A DNA stretch of 64,000 bases from Puniceicoccaceae bacterium. Lineage in GTDB: Bacteria; Verrucomicrobiota; Verrucomicrobiia; Opitutales; JAFGAQ01. Shown one piece after another: positions 1-9,214 of the stretch; the first letter of the stretch is position 1, and the number at the start of each line of letters is the position of its first letter. Location of the stretch: positions 1 through 64,000 of the forward strand of contig JANQOQ010000004.1 in the NCBI GenBank assembly GCA_028285755.1, written 5' to 3'. The notes under the pieces were generated by a model that worked only from the letters and a program-made list of their open reading frames with translations, made no database searches and had not been told where the DNA came from. Both the position numbers and the translations under genes were made by a program.

Positions 1-918
1 GGGAATTCTGACACTTTCGAAACCTGTGGTAGGTTCTGAATTCTGAATATTAGTATACAATTCTAATATCAGTTCGTCGAATCGCTCACGATCAACAAAA
101 CGCTCAATGGACCAGGCGGTCATCAATACTGTATTACTAAGTTTATGTTCCTTTGAGCTTAAAGGCGCACATCCGCCAAAAAGATTCGCAAGTATCTCGA
201 TTACAAGCATAATCGCATAGCCTTTATGAGCTCCAAATGGCAGCATTACCCCACCCTCGTAATAATCATCCGGGCGGATAGAAGGATTTCCGGCTGCATC
301 CAGCAGACAACCGGCAGGAATTGCTGCGCCTGTCTTTTTGGCGAGCAGCATCTTTCCTGTGGCAATAGCCGCAGTGGCAAAATCCACAATAATGTCCGCA
401 GGATCTCCCGGAGTTGGAATGCCCCAGCAAATCGGGTTAGTCCCAAACATACGTTGTTTACCCCCGTAAGGGGTCACTTGCCCCCCGGTATCACCACCAC
501 CCGCCATTATCATGGATATCAGGCCATCTTTTGCCAGTTGCTCCGCATATTCGCCCAATCGGCCTACGTGATTCACGTCTCTGAGAGCTACTGAGGCAAC
601 GCCCGTTTCTTTTGTTAGGGCACTTATGACTTCCACTCCCTTGTAGGCCGTTATTTGGCCAAATCCGTAGCCACCCGTAATGATCGCAGTGGAAATCCCG
701 GTGTGCTCCACTTTTGGTAATACTGCAGGAAATAGCCTGCCTGCGCGGATTTTTTCTACATAACGACTCACCTGCAATATTCCATGGGAGTCCATCCCCT
801 GCAGGTTAGCCTCTACAAGCGAAGCGGCCACCTGAGAAGCTATCTTCTCGGGAGCCTCAAATCTTACAAAAATTTCGGTCGCGATCTCCTCGAGCTGACT
901 ATGACTCACATATAGCAT
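1..918 (-). CDS. Ldh family oxidoreductase (malate/L-lactate/sulfolactate dehydrogenase type), 3' end cut by window
   Basis: Reading the minus strand from the ATG at 918 gives 306 open codons to the window edge, so the C-terminus is missing. The N-terminus (MLYVSHSQLEEIATEIF), the segment NLQGMDSHGILQVSRYV and the later DVNHVGRLGEYAEQLA are typical of the malate/L-lactate dehydrogenase 2 family, NAD(P)-dependent 2-hydroxyacid dehydrogenases unrelated to classical LDH. The conserved histidines in DSHG and NHVG fit this family. Its ATG lies two bases after the stop of the Gfo/Idh/MocA gene, so it is probably translationally coupled and the last visible gene of the glycan operon. It likely oxidises a hydroxy acid released in sugar catabolism; the substrate is unknown. 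Confidence 0.85.
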   Translation of the reverse strand, partial: MLYVSHSQLEEIATEIFVRFEAPEKIASQVAASLVEANLQGMDSHGILQVSRYVEKIRAGRLFPAVLPKVEHTGISTAIITGGYGFGQITAYKGVEVISALTKETGVASVALRDVNHVGRLGEYAEQLAKDGLISMIMAGGGDTGGQVTPYGGKQRMFGTNPICWGIPTPGDPADIIVDFATAAIATGKMLLAKKTGAAIPAGCLLDAAGNPSIRPDDYYEGGVMLPFGAHKGYAIMLVIEILANLFGGCAPLSSKEHKLSNTVLMTAWSIERFVDRERFDELILELYTNIQNSEPTTGFESVRIP

Positions 919-920
919 AA

Positions 921-1973
921 TTATGTATAGGCCTTGTTATCAATTAAGACGGTATTACCTCTAGTGTTTGATTCCATAATCGCGCGTATGACTCTTAACG
1001 CGGTTATTCCCTCAGCACCTCCGACTTCGGGTTGCCCTCCCTTACGTATACACTTTGCAAAGTCCTCCAATTCCTCCCGCAAAGCAGTGCTATGCGGCAT
1101 GGGGCCATGAATCTCCAACTGACGCAGGACAGGTGGATTCTTCTTCGCCTCAACCGTATCCACGACCTCCTGAAACCAAAGCTCCTGACCCGCGCGCCTG
1201 AAATGCAGAACGCCCGCTGATCCGTAGATGGAGAGTTCGCTCACGTAGGCAGAGATCTGATGCGTCACCAGAGAGCCAATAGCACCGTTTTTAAAATAGA
1301 GATTCGCACAAGCTGCACTCGGTAAGTCGGTGGGCGACATACGATCCGTGATCAGCCCACTCACTTGTCTGACAGGACCTACCAGATACTGCATTAAATC
1401 TACGTAATGGATCGCCAGGTTATCCAATGGCCCACCGGGTATTTTTTCAGGGTCGAGCTCCCAATCTCCCGCACTATATTGAGGTAGCAAATTTGCACCT
1501 AACGCAGCTCTGAATAAAATAATCTCACCCAATTCACCATTGTGGATCATGGCTTTACTCATACGTGCGGCACCCGTTCGCCTGAGCTGTTGGCCTACTC
1601 CCAATACTAAATTATGCTCCTGACTATACTGATGCATTTCCACAGCTTCCTCAACCGTGTTGGCCATGGGTTTTTCGACAAACACATGCTTACCTGCCCG
1701 CATTGCAGCCATTGCCTGGCTGTGGTGAAGAAAATGAGGTGTAGGCAATAAAACTGCCTCTATGGAACTCTCGGACAACATACCTTCATAAGAAGCGTAA
1801 ACATCTCCACCGTATTTATTGGCAAATGTAGATGCTTTTTGAGGATCGCGGCTGAAGACCCCAGCCAATTTCAAGGCTTCTGAATCGGAAACAGACTCTA
1901 TCAAATTGGCAGCCCATTTTCCGGGGGACACAATTCCAAATCTTACGGGCGCTGTCAGAGCTTTCTTTATCAT
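921..1973 (-). CDS. Gfo/Idh/MocA family oxidoreductase
   Basis: 350 aa, no signal peptide, so cytoplasmic. The N-terminal Rossmann fold begins with VRFGIVSPGKWAANLIESV; the family motif EKP is at about residues 100-102 (HVFVEKPMAN). The C-terminal substrate domain carries GGPLDNLAIHYVDLMQYLVG, equivalent to the usual GGxxxDxxxHxxD with the catalytic histidine. Members are NAD(P)-dependent sugar or sugar-acid oxidoreductases. It sits 13 bp after the sialidase-like gene and 2 bp before the Ldh-family gene. A family member hydrates 2,7-anhydro-Neu5Ac in some sialic-acid loci; that role is possible here because a sialate lyase is nearby, but the sequence alone does not show it. Confidence 0.88.
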   Translation of the reverse strand: MIKKALTAPVRFGIVSPGKWAANLIESVSDSEALKLAGVFSRDPQKASTFANKYGGDVYASYEGMLSESSIEAVLLPTPHFLHHSQAMAAMRAGKHVFVEKPMANTVEEAVEMHQYSQEHNLVLGVGQQLRRTGAARMSKAMIHNGELGEIILFRAALGANLLPQYSAGDWELDPEKIPGGPLDNLAIHYVDLMQYLVGPVRQVSGLITDRMSPTDLPSAACANLYFKNGAIGSLVTHQISAYVSELSIYGSAGVLHFRRAGQELWFQEVVDTVEAKKNPPVLRQLEIHGPMPHSTALREELEDFAKCIRKGGQPEVGGAEGITALRVIRAIMESNTRGNTVLIDNKAYT

Positions 1974-1986
1974 CCTGTCAAGATTG

Positions 1987-3132
1987 TTAAATCATTGCCA
2001 ACAGTTCTTTTACCTGAACCCGGCACAGCATGAGATCGGAACGCTTGCGATCTTTAGTGACCCGACGATAGTGGATAAGCACCTGATCCTGATGAAACAA
2101 CAGCCCCGGATACTCCCACCAATAATCAGGATCAGAATCTAGGGTTAAAGGTAATTGCCAACGGTTACCACCATCCTCACTCAACGCACATATTAACGGA
2201 CAGCGATACCCACGAGACCAGGGAATTGCCGGATTAAAATCAGGATTCCATATCAGCAGTAAAAAATCTGAAAGGGGTAAGCGCGTCAAATAACTGGGGG
2301 CCGCCGGTGCAACCACTCCTGACGGGCGCGGCATTTGCCAGGTTTTGCCCTGATCATGGGATTCTGTAAGAAAGCCCTGCCCCAAATAAGTGCGCATGAT
2401 CATCAGTAAGGAACCGTCCGAACGCTCCACTAGGCAGCCTTCCTCAAACCGACCCTTGCGCGGTTCAATCAGTTGATTGGAGTAATGCCAGTTCTCACCC
2501 TGATCATCAGAATAAGCAGTGTATACCGCCATTTCCTGGTCCTTTCCGGGTTTGAGAATCGTATGGCAGGGCGCAATGATACGCCCGCCGCTTAAAATCC
2601 TCAAGCGGTCACTGGGTCCAGTATGGTAACCCTCGTCAGGAGTGATTTGCACAGGATCTGTCCAGGTTTTTCCAGCGTCGGCTGATAGGCGCATTCTGCG
2701 CTCAGCACGCCCGATTTTACCAGCGTATATCCCTCCACTACGCCAGCTGTATATGAGCATTATCCGGGTATCAGGCAGTAAAACGGCCTCCGGACATATA
2801 CAGTTGATCTGAGCATCGCGATCATCCACTGCTACCCACGGATCAGACCAGGTATGCCCTCCGTCGTAGGAGCGCATCGCGCAGATGCGGGCATAACCGT
2901 CATCCGTATAAGCTGCCTTTCTTAAAGAGCTGGCAGGCGGGCGTTTATCCGCATCCATCAATTCAATATCCAGAAACTGTGACCAAAAAAGAAGTAGCGA
3001 GCCATCCACAAGACGGATCATGCTCGCCTCACTGTGCTTGGGGCTAAGGTCCGTCGCTTCAATTAGCACCTCTCCTCTACTTATCGGATTTACTTCCAAA
3101 GAGCCGTAGCCTGTCGGGTCTGCTGCATTCAT
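1987..3132 (-). CDS. Sialidase-like six-bladed propeller (BNR/Asp-box), no signal peptide
   Basis: 381 aa from the ATG at 3132, which overlaps the TGA of the upstream sulfatase (ATGA); a longer frame reaching 3159 would run into that gene. Five Asp-box repeats are visible (SYDGGHTWSDP, SADAGKTWTDP, SDDQGENWHY, SHDQGKTWQMP, SEDGGNRWQLP), giving the BNR_2/sialidase fold. The classical GH33 FRIP arginine motif is not evident; the corresponding strand reads HSEASMIRLVDGSLLLFW. No export signal is seen, in contrast to the two other propellers of this locus, so it may act on an imported oligosaccharide. Exo-sialidase activity is a family-level guess; another exo-glycosidase or lyase activity is equally possible. 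Confidence 0.75.
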   Translation of the reverse strand: MNAADPTGYGSLEVNPISRGEVLIEATDLSPKHSEASMIRLVDGSLLLFWSQFLDIELMDADKRPPASSLRKAAYTDDGYARICAMRSYDGGHTWSDPWVAVDDRDAQINCICPEAVLLPDTRIMLIYSWRSGGIYAGKIGRAERRMRLSADAGKTWTDPVQITPDEGYHTGPSDRLRILSGGRIIAPCHTILKPGKDQEMAVYTAYSDDQGENWHYSNQLIEPRKGRFEEGCLVERSDGSLLMIMRTYLGQGFLTESHDQGKTWQMPRPSGVVAPAAPSYLTRLPLSDFLLLIWNPDFNPAIPWSRGYRCPLICALSEDGGNRWQLPLTLDSDPDYWWEYPGLLFHQDQVLIHYRRVTKDRKRSDLMLCRVQVKELLAMI

Positions 3133-4664
3133 AACCCAGCGGGCAGCGCCCCTTTCCAACCTTCAGTCAATTGCAGCATTAACCTACTTAGCGTTTCCCG
3201 GTATTCCGGTTCGCGCGCCACATTGAGGTTTTCCTCAGGATCCTTTTTCAGATCGTAAAGTTCAATACCCGCCACGTGTCCGGGTTCGCTAACCGAATCC
3301 CAGCGAGTCAGACGATAGCGTTCGGTAACCATCGTATACCCCATAACATCCCAGGCACGTCGCTCCAGCTCATCCAGATTCAGGCTGCGCGGATATTGGC
3401 TAAAAGCTGCGCGCTTCCAAGGTCTGCCAGGGTTTTTAAGCAACGGGAGCAGACTCAATCCTTCAAGCTCGTGCGCAGGCTCCAAACCCAGATAATCCGC
3501 AAGGGTCGGGTAAATATCCACCAGCTCTACCAGAGCGCTTGTCCTAGCCGGCTTAAAATCAACTCCCGGCATACGTATGATAAACGGTACACGAATATCC
3601 AGATTCACATTCGTCGATTTACCCCAGGCATCATGCTCACCGAGTTTGAAACCATGATCGCTCCACACGATAATAATCGTGTTCTCCAGTCCATTGGATG
3701 CTTCAATAGCGTCCAGCACCCGGCCTATTTGAGCATCCACATAACTAATGCAAGCATAGTAAGCACGCCTGAACTGATAGGCCAACTCATGAGGGACTGT
3801 CCCCTCCGGCGTGCCATCATAATTGCGAAACTCTGAGCTTCTGCCGAGTGCATACCAAGGCGCTTTAAGCGGATGGTAATCATTCTCCAAAGACGGCAGC
3901 TTACTTTCATCGTACAGGTCAAAATACTTCTTGGGGGCATTAAAAGGCAAATGTGGCTTGGTAAACCCCAGGGCCAGCATAAACGGCTTTCCGGTTGCGT
4001 GCAGCTTTTGCCAGGCCTCAATCCCTGCAGTTGCCAAGCGTCCGTCGAAATAGGCCTCATCATCTACTTCGGGCGCTTCATACACAGGCCCGCGCGCTGC
4101 ACGCTCAAAGGTAATACCGGTAAGGCCTGCAGCAACCGCCGCATCATACTCAGCCTGCACGGACGCAATCGTAACAGGATCCGCATACTTCCGGGCTGCC
4201 CCGCATAATCCCCCTTGCAACGGATCGGCCTCTACAGGGTCCGCCCAGCCTGGCTCTGTCCAGGAAACAGGATCGTAGGGTGCACACATTTTGCCCAGGC
4301 TCTGCGTTAAATACCCTTTTTTTTGAAGCAATTGAGGAAAGGTCTCTATCGCGGGATTTATTTGGCGGAAATCATCTCGCAAATGAATTACCCGATTCGT
4401 ATCCGGGCGCTGTCCGGTAAATAAGCTGGCCCTTGAAGGAGTACATACCGCCTGCTGGCAGTAAGCACGCTCAAATACCACGCTGGTTTCAGCCAATCGA
4501 TCCAAGTTGGGGCTATGAATATAATCACTTCCGTAACAACCCAGTTCTACACGTAAATCATCTATGGAAATAAACAGAATATTGGGCGGCTTTTCACTCC
4601 ACAACCATGTCTGTAGAAAGCAGAAAACAATAAATACTGATTTTTTCATAATCCAATCATTCAC
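3129..4664 (-). CDS. Secreted S1 sulfatase, iduronate-2-sulfatase-like
   Basis: 511 aa. The start may be residue 1 or Met6 (MKKSVFIVFCFLQTWLW), the latter heading a clean signal peptide. NILFISIDDLRVELGCYG supplies the metal-binding Asp pair, and VCTPSRASLFTG holds the C-x-P-S-R sulfatase motif, Cys74 being the residue converted to formylglycine. QQAVCTPSR and RPDTNRV resemble iduronate-2-sulfatase/S1_7 enzymes. WSDHGFKLGEHDAWGK gives the C-terminal metal and substrate residues. It acts outside the cytoplasm removing sulfate esters from the target glycan. It overlaps the next gene by 4 bp and starts 7 bp after the FN3-sialidase-like gene. The maturation enzyme (anSME or FGE) is not in this window. 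Confidence 0.9.
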   Translation of the reverse strand: MNDWIMKKSVFIVFCFLQTWLWSEKPPNILFISIDDLRVELGCYGSDYIHSPNLDRLAETSVVFERAYCQQAVCTPSRASLFTGQRPDTNRVIHLRDDFRQINPAIETFPQLLQKKGYLTQSLGKMCAPYDPVSWTEPGWADPVEADPLQGGLCGAARKYADPVTIASVQAEYDAAVAAGLTGITFERAARGPVYEAPEVDDEAYFDGRLATAGIEAWQKLHATGKPFMLALGFTKPHLPFNAPKKYFDLYDESKLPSLENDYHPLKAPWYALGRSSEFRNYDGTPEGTVPHELAYQFRRAYYACISYVDAQIGRVLDAIEASNGLENTIIIVWSDHGFKLGEHDAWGKSTNVNLDIRVPFIIRMPGVDFKPARTSALVELVDIYPTLADYLGLEPAHELEGLSLLPLLKNPGRPWKRAAFSQYPRSLNLDELERRAWDVMGYTMVTERYRLTRWDSVSEPGHVAGIELYDLKKDPEENLNVAREPEYRETLSRLMLQLTEGWKGALPAGL

Positions 4665-4671
4665 CCGAGGT

Positions 4672-6084
4672 TTACTCCAAAAACCAGCTGACCGGCAGTT
4701 TCAGGTAGGCGAGATTGAGTTTGCCCCACTTTCCCTCAGGCGTTAGTTCCACAGCTGCATAACTGATATGAGCCGTATCCGCTTCGATCAGCATATTGGG
4801 ATACTGATACCACCAATTGGTGCTGTGATGCTCTATCTCTTTATAATTCTGCCAACTGCGCCCTCCGTCTCTACTGATTTGCGAACCCAGAACAAAACGA
4901 TCCCCAAAAACAGTGGTGGGATGATCTGTAAAAATCCTCGAATTATTAAGATAAACAATCGTACCCGAATCCGGTAACTTCTTAAGATAAGGAGGGGCTA
5001 ACGGGTTGCGAATGCCCATCTGCTCAGCTTTTGACCAGGTGCGACCATAGTCATAGGAGCGGCTACCATAAAGCCATCCAGTAGCGGTACGGCCCACAAC
5101 GAGAAGCTCACCATCTTCAAGTTCCACCAGGGACGCCTCCCAAAAACCCAACTCGCCTTTGTCCGTCAGACTCTGCGGAACATCCAGGGGCATTTGACTC
5201 CAATTGCTCCAGGTATGACCGTCGTCGAACGAGCCATAAACCTCAGTCACCAGGTGTTTTTGAGCCGTTTTATCCGGATTATCAATGACTGAATGCACCA
5301 GGATTATCAAATCACCATTACTGAGCTGGTAAAAACGGTCGTGTGAGCCGGTGGTGTAATCATAAGCATCGCCCGTGATCACCTGCTCATCACTCCAGGT
5401 CTCTCCCTCGTCTTGCGAAATACGTATTACCCTCTTGGAAAACCACTCCCCCGGAATTCTACGGGCGTAGGTAATTGCAATATTATCATTAGTCAATCGC
5501 ATCACGCTGGGCAGGAAAAGAGCCATACCAGGCTCGCTGAACACAACTTTGCGCGGTGCCCAAGTGTCCCCGGAATCCTTCGATATTTTGACGGATATCT
5601 GTGCCTCAGCCAAGTCACTGACAGTCACCATATCGCTGTAGTAGAGAGCGAGATCCCCGTTTTTCAGTCGAACAAAGGTGGACTCACTCTGTCTCGCCGA
5701 GCCTGATTCAATGATCGTTGCTCTTCGGTGGGTAAGCATACTAAAAGTTTTTGAAACGACTGCCTCAGATGCGGCAGCGTGCTCTCCGTATAAAGCGACC
5801 ACCCGGTGCGAATAAGAGGTAAACGGAATACATCCGGTGCTGCTAAAGGTGCGCACGTGCGAAGGCACTTCTCCGGCAATTATCCAGTCCGCACCTCGCC
5901 TTTTTCTTTCAATACGGAACCCGTCAACTGCTTCACCTAAATACTCCCAGGCCACCAGAAAGTGTGAGCCCGACTCCGGCACAACCATTACCCCGGTGGG
6001 AGCTTCCTGCCTGCCCATAACGGCACTCACGGTCACGTATAAAGCGATCCCAGAGTTTCTTATCCACTTAAACATCATAGTCAT
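4672..6084 (-). CDS. Secreted FN3 plus sialidase-like propeller protein
   Basis: 470 aa with a probable signal peptide (MTMMFKWIRNSGIALYVTVSAV). Residues about 27-110 form a fibronectin type III domain (APTGVMVVPESGSHFLVAW, then FRIERKRRGADW). The rest is a six-bladed propeller with five Asp boxes: SKDSGDTWAP, SQDEGETWSD, SFDDGHTWSN, SYDYGRTWSK and SRDGGRSWQN. As in its neighbour at 1987-3132, no obvious FRIP arginine motif is seen. The domain set suits an extracellular or periplasmic exo-glycosidase working with the adjacent sulfatases. It lies in the operon 27 bp after the SSS symporter. Exo-alpha-sialidase is the family label; substrate unproven. Confidence 0.8.
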   Translation of the reverse strand: MTMMFKWIRNSGIALYVTVSAVMGRQEAPTGVMVVPESGSHFLVAWEYLGEAVDGFRIERKRRGADWIIAGEVPSHVRTFSSTGCIPFTSYSHRVVALYGEHAAASEAVVSKTFSMLTHRRATIIESGSARQSESTFVRLKNGDLALYYSDMVTVSDLAEAQISVKISKDSGDTWAPRKVVFSEPGMALFLPSVMRLTNDNIAITYARRIPGEWFSKRVIRISQDEGETWSDEQVITGDAYDYTTGSHDRFYQLSNGDLIILVHSVIDNPDKTAQKHLVTEVYGSFDDGHTWSNWSQMPLDVPQSLTDKGELGFWEASLVELEDGELLVVGRTATGWLYGSRSYDYGRTWSKAEQMGIRNPLAPPYLKKLPDSGTIVYLNNSRIFTDHPTTVFGDRFVLGSQISRDGGRSWQNYKEIEHHSTNWWYQYPNMLIEADTAHISYAAVELTPEGKWGKLNLAYLKLPVSWFLE

Positions 6085-6110
6085 CTGTTACTCATTTTTT
6101 TAAAATACTA

Positions 6111-7646
6111 TTAAGTTTGCTTGCCTTTGAATTTGCCGGAGTAGCAAACGACAAAACTAACTACAGACCCGAAGACCATCCACCAGGGCCAGGCGATATC
6201 AAGCACTTCTCCAAAAATCAAAGGTGACCAGTATTTGACTAAAAACGGCTGCAGAGACAGCACTACCAAAGGCCCGGCAATCAGCGCAGCCAGTATCGAT
6301 TTTTGATTCCCCCGCTTTGTAAATATAGCAGTAACAAAAACTCCTAAAAGCCCTGAATAAGCAAAGCCCATCACTCCCAGCGCAAAATCCACCAGACGCT
6401 GCCCTCCGGCCTGTTGCATCAAGGCCGCAAGGATCGCAAACAAGGTAAGCACTGTGCCGGTAATTAAGACGGTAATGCGTGACTCCTTCAGCTCTTCTGC
6501 ATGGGCGGTTGTCTCCTTGTCTGCACCTTTTTTCCGCTTTTTCCAGGGCAGGTAAATATCCGATACAAAGCTGCTGGCCATCGCATTGGTAGACGAGTCA
6601 AAACTGCTCAGCGCCGCTGCGAACAACCCGGCAATCGTAATACCCACAAGCCCGGGCGGCAGATGATTAAACAAATAATGCGGAAATATCTTGCGGGTGT
6701 CTTCGATCGTTTCAGTCGGTCCGAAATCCCCCATAATATCTGGTCGCCCATAATAAATATAAAGTAACGCCCCGATAACGAGAAACAGCAGGACCACCGG
6801 TATCGAAAGGAACCGAGATGCCACCATCGAACCGATGGCTCGCCCGGTGGATTTACAAGTGAGCATGCGCTGGGCAAAATCATGATCCACCCCGTACTGA
6901 GCCAGGCTAAATATGCCAAACGCAAATAAAGCACTCCACAGCGAGTAAGGGTTAGATAGGGAGCTATCTGTCGAGACCAGGGTCAGCTTGCCCGCCTCGG
7001 ATAAAGTGCCCCACACCTCAGGGATCGACAGGGGGATCGCGTGCAGCAACAAACCGATTATAATCAGGCCTGCAGTGGCAACTATGACGATCTGCACACA
7101 ATCAATGAGGATGACCGCCTTAATACCTCCCAATGCGGTATAAACCGTCGATATCGCTCCAAGCACCGCTATGGCCGTAATCAGGAACGGCAACTGAATG
7201 GTGTTAAACAGCATGATCGAAACCGCAATTGCCGCAATAAACAGCCGGGCTCCCGCAGCCAGCAGCTGTCCCAGCAGAAAGACGATGCTGCTCATCAGCA
7301 CCACATCCTCGCCATAGCGTTTCTCAAGGAAACCGTAGACCGTAACCGTCTTTGCCCGATAAATCGCCGGTAAAATGATAAATGCGGCTGCGATACCGCC
7401 GATTGTACTGCCTAACGAGAGCATTAGGTAGGTAAAATCCTTCTCGTAGGTGATCTGCGGCAAACCGATAAAAGTTCCAGCGCTCAGCGACGTGGCCACG
7501 ATAGACATCGAGACCGCCCAAGTCGGCATATTACGCCCACCGAGAAAGTAGTCATTCACGCTGCTCTGCCGTTTTGAGATATAAATCCCAATAGCAATGA
7601 GGCCGGCAAAGTAAGCAGCCAGTATCATCCAGTCTATAATAGCCAT
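6111..7646 (-). CDS. Sodium:solute symporter (SSS family)
   Basis: 511 aa integral membrane protein with about 13 hydrophobic helices, starting MAIIDWMILAAYFAGLIAIG with the typical following segment SSVNDYFLGGRNMPTWAVSMSI. The SSS/SSF core is recognisable (TSLSAGTFIGLPQI, GGIKAVILIDCVQ, YGVDHDFAQRMLTCKS). The family couples Na+ to uptake of sugars, sialic acids, amino acids or carboxylates. Its place between a sulfatase and two sialidase-like genes, in a locus with a sialate-lyase-type enzyme, makes a sialic-acid importer of the SiaT type plausible; specificity cannot be read from the sequence. It is the only inner-membrane transporter in the first 17 kb. Confidence 0.92.
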   Translation of the reverse strand: MAIIDWMILAAYFAGLIAIGIYISKRQSSVNDYFLGGRNMPTWAVSMSIVATSLSAGTFIGLPQITYEKDFTYLMLSLGSTIGGIAAAFIILPAIYRAKTVTVYGFLEKRYGEDVVLMSSIVFLLGQLLAAGARLFIAAIAVSIMLFNTIQLPFLITAIAVLGAISTVYTALGGIKAVILIDCVQIVIVATAGLIIIGLLLHAIPLSIPEVWGTLSEAGKLTLVSTDSSLSNPYSLWSALFAFGIFSLAQYGVDHDFAQRMLTCKSTGRAIGSMVASRFLSIPVVLLFLVIGALLYIYYGRPDIMGDFGPTETIEDTRKIFPHYLFNHLPPGLVGITIAGLFAAALSSFDSSTNAMASSFVSDIYLPWKKRKKGADKETTAHAEELKESRITVLITGTVLTLFAILAALMQQAGGQRLVDFALGVMGFAYSGLLGVFVTAIFTKRGNQKSILAALIAGPLVVLSLQPFLVKYWSPLIFGEVLDIAWPWWMVFGSVVSFVVCYSGKFKGKQT

Positions 7647-7669
7647 AACAAAAAATTGATAGATTAGGT

Positions 7670-9214
7670 TTACTCCATACCCGAACCTCTCGGATATGGC
7701 TCTTCATGTTGGGGGATATAGAAAGAAAGAGCCTTGATAATGCCCTCATAATCTTCGTGCGCTGCCAGATTGCTCCACTCCCAGGGGTCTGCAATCATGT
7801 CATACAATTCCCCCGAACCATCCGGGTACCGTATGTAGCGAAACTGCTCATCCCGCACCGCATGATATCCGGGATAATAAGTCGTCACAACGGGTGCGCC
7901 CCGATTGGATGCCAGGCCCCGGATCAATGGGCTCAGATCGTAACCGTCGAGCGGATGTCCCGGTTTCTCCAAGCCACAAAGTGTTAGCAATGTCGGGTAT
8001 AGATCGAGCAAGCTAACAGGAGACGCTACGCGAATACCTTCATCGGTTTGCCCGGGTATGCGAATGATAAAGGGAATACGGGTCGCCCGCTCCCAAAGTG
8101 CAAATTTATGCCAGTGCTGCTTTTCTCCCAAATGGTAGCCGTGGTCACTGGCAATCACCACGATGGTATTATCCGCATACTCACTGACCTCAAGCGCATT
8201 CAACACCTGGCCCAGCATATCATCCGCATAAGCGGTTGCAGCGAGGTAGGCCCTGACCGCCTCTACATAAAGATTGTTTTCCACCAAATACGGTTGAGCC
8301 ATTCCTCCGTCCCCCACTCCGGGCACGATACTGTCGGGCAAATTTTCCAAATCGCTAAAATCCGAATGGGTCTCCCCCTGATATGCTGGAACCATATTAA
8401 ACCGTTGAGATAAGGCCAGCATACGCCCATACGCGGGCACATCCTCCAGATCCCCTTCCATAATACCCGCCGCCAATTGAATCGTTTCAGCCGGAAACCG
8501 ATTCCAATAGCGCTTTGCTGAATAAAACCTGGAGTGGGGGCGGTATATGCCAAGTGCCAAAAAAAACGGCTTTGCATGATCTTCGCTTAAGAACTCGATT
8601 GTACGCCGAGTGTTCGCCGTGTCCTGCTGCATCTTACCCGGGTCATCACGATCCCAATCATCCGGAAGATAGCCAAAATGCCTGGGAAATACGGGAAGCT
8701 CATACTTTTTCTCAGCGACTTCCGGCAAGATCGCCTCTGCCTCAGCATTCCATGAGACTACTCGCCCGGGTGTCCACTGATCCTCATAATACTCTTGGTG
8801 CAGGTGATGATAGATTTTCCCAAATCCACCGGCAATATAGCCCTGGTCCTGAAAATGTAGCGGTAAAGTGCGCACATTTGCGATCCAGTGATCCGCAATA
8901 ACGGGTATTTGCCTATTGTGGTAAATCCCCGAATTCGTGGGCCTCACGCCCGTCATTGCAGCAACTCGCGAGGGATTACAAATAGGAGCTGCACAATAAG
9001 CGTATTCAAATACCGCACTTTGCTCTGCCAGACGATTTAAGTGAGGAGTTGCGATACCCGGATCGCTCAGCACTTCCGTCCAGTCGTTCATGTCGTCAAA
9101 GAAGACAAACAGCACATTCAGAGGTGCAACTTCTGCTTTCGTAGGTAATCCTGACAGTAACCAACAGGCAAAAAAAGCTAATAAGCTGCATACATGGGGT
9201 AAGCGTGCCTTCAT
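7670..9214 (-). CDS. Secreted S1 sulfatase
   Basis: 514 aa with a signal peptide (MKARLPHVCSLLAFFACWLLSGLPTKA). NVLFVFFDDMNDW supplies the metal-binding Asp residues. ICNPSRVAAMTGVRP holds the C-x-P-S-R motif with Cys79 as the predicted formylglycine. The second signature region is FGKIYHH, and IVVIASDHGYHLGEKQHWHK supplies the late metal and substrate residues. The layout is that of S1_7-like sulfatases, related to but clearly different from the sulfatase at 3129-4664, so the two probably remove sulfate from different positions of one polymer. The ATG overlaps the TGA of the FAD oxidoreductase (ATGA). Confidence 0.9.
   Translation of the reverse strand: MKARLPHVCSLLAFFACWLLSGLPTKAEVAPLNVLFVFFDDMNDWTEVLSDPGIATPHLNRLAEQSAVFEYAYCAAPICNPSRVAAMTGVRPTNSGIYHNRQIPVIADHWIANVRTLPLHFQDQGYIAGGFGKIYHHLHQEYYEDQWTPGRVVSWNAEAEAILPEVAEKKYELPVFPRHFGYLPDDWDRDDPGKMQQDTANTRRTIEFLSEDHAKPFFLALGIYRPHSRFYSAKRYWNRFPAETIQLAAGIMEGDLEDVPAYGRMLALSQRFNMVPAYQGETHSDFSDLENLPDSIVPGVGDGGMAQPYLVENNLYVEAVRAYLAATAYADDMLGQVLNALEVSEYADNTIVVIASDHGYHLGEKQHWHKFALWERATRIPFIIRIPGQTDEGIRVASPVSLLDLYPTLLTLCGLEKPGHPLDGYDLSPLIRGLASNRGAPVVTTYYPGYHAVRDEQFRYIRYPDGSGELYDMIADPWEWSNLAAHEDYEGIIKALSFYIPQHEEPYPRGSGME

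Noticed and set aside
226-594. Plus-strand open frame of 122 codons at the left edge
   Set aside because: It lies antisense to the clear Ldh-family gene, and its translation has no family features.
3276-3836. Plus-strand open frame of 186 codons within the iduronate-sulfatase-like gene
   Set aside because: It is antisense to a gene with complete catalytic motifs.
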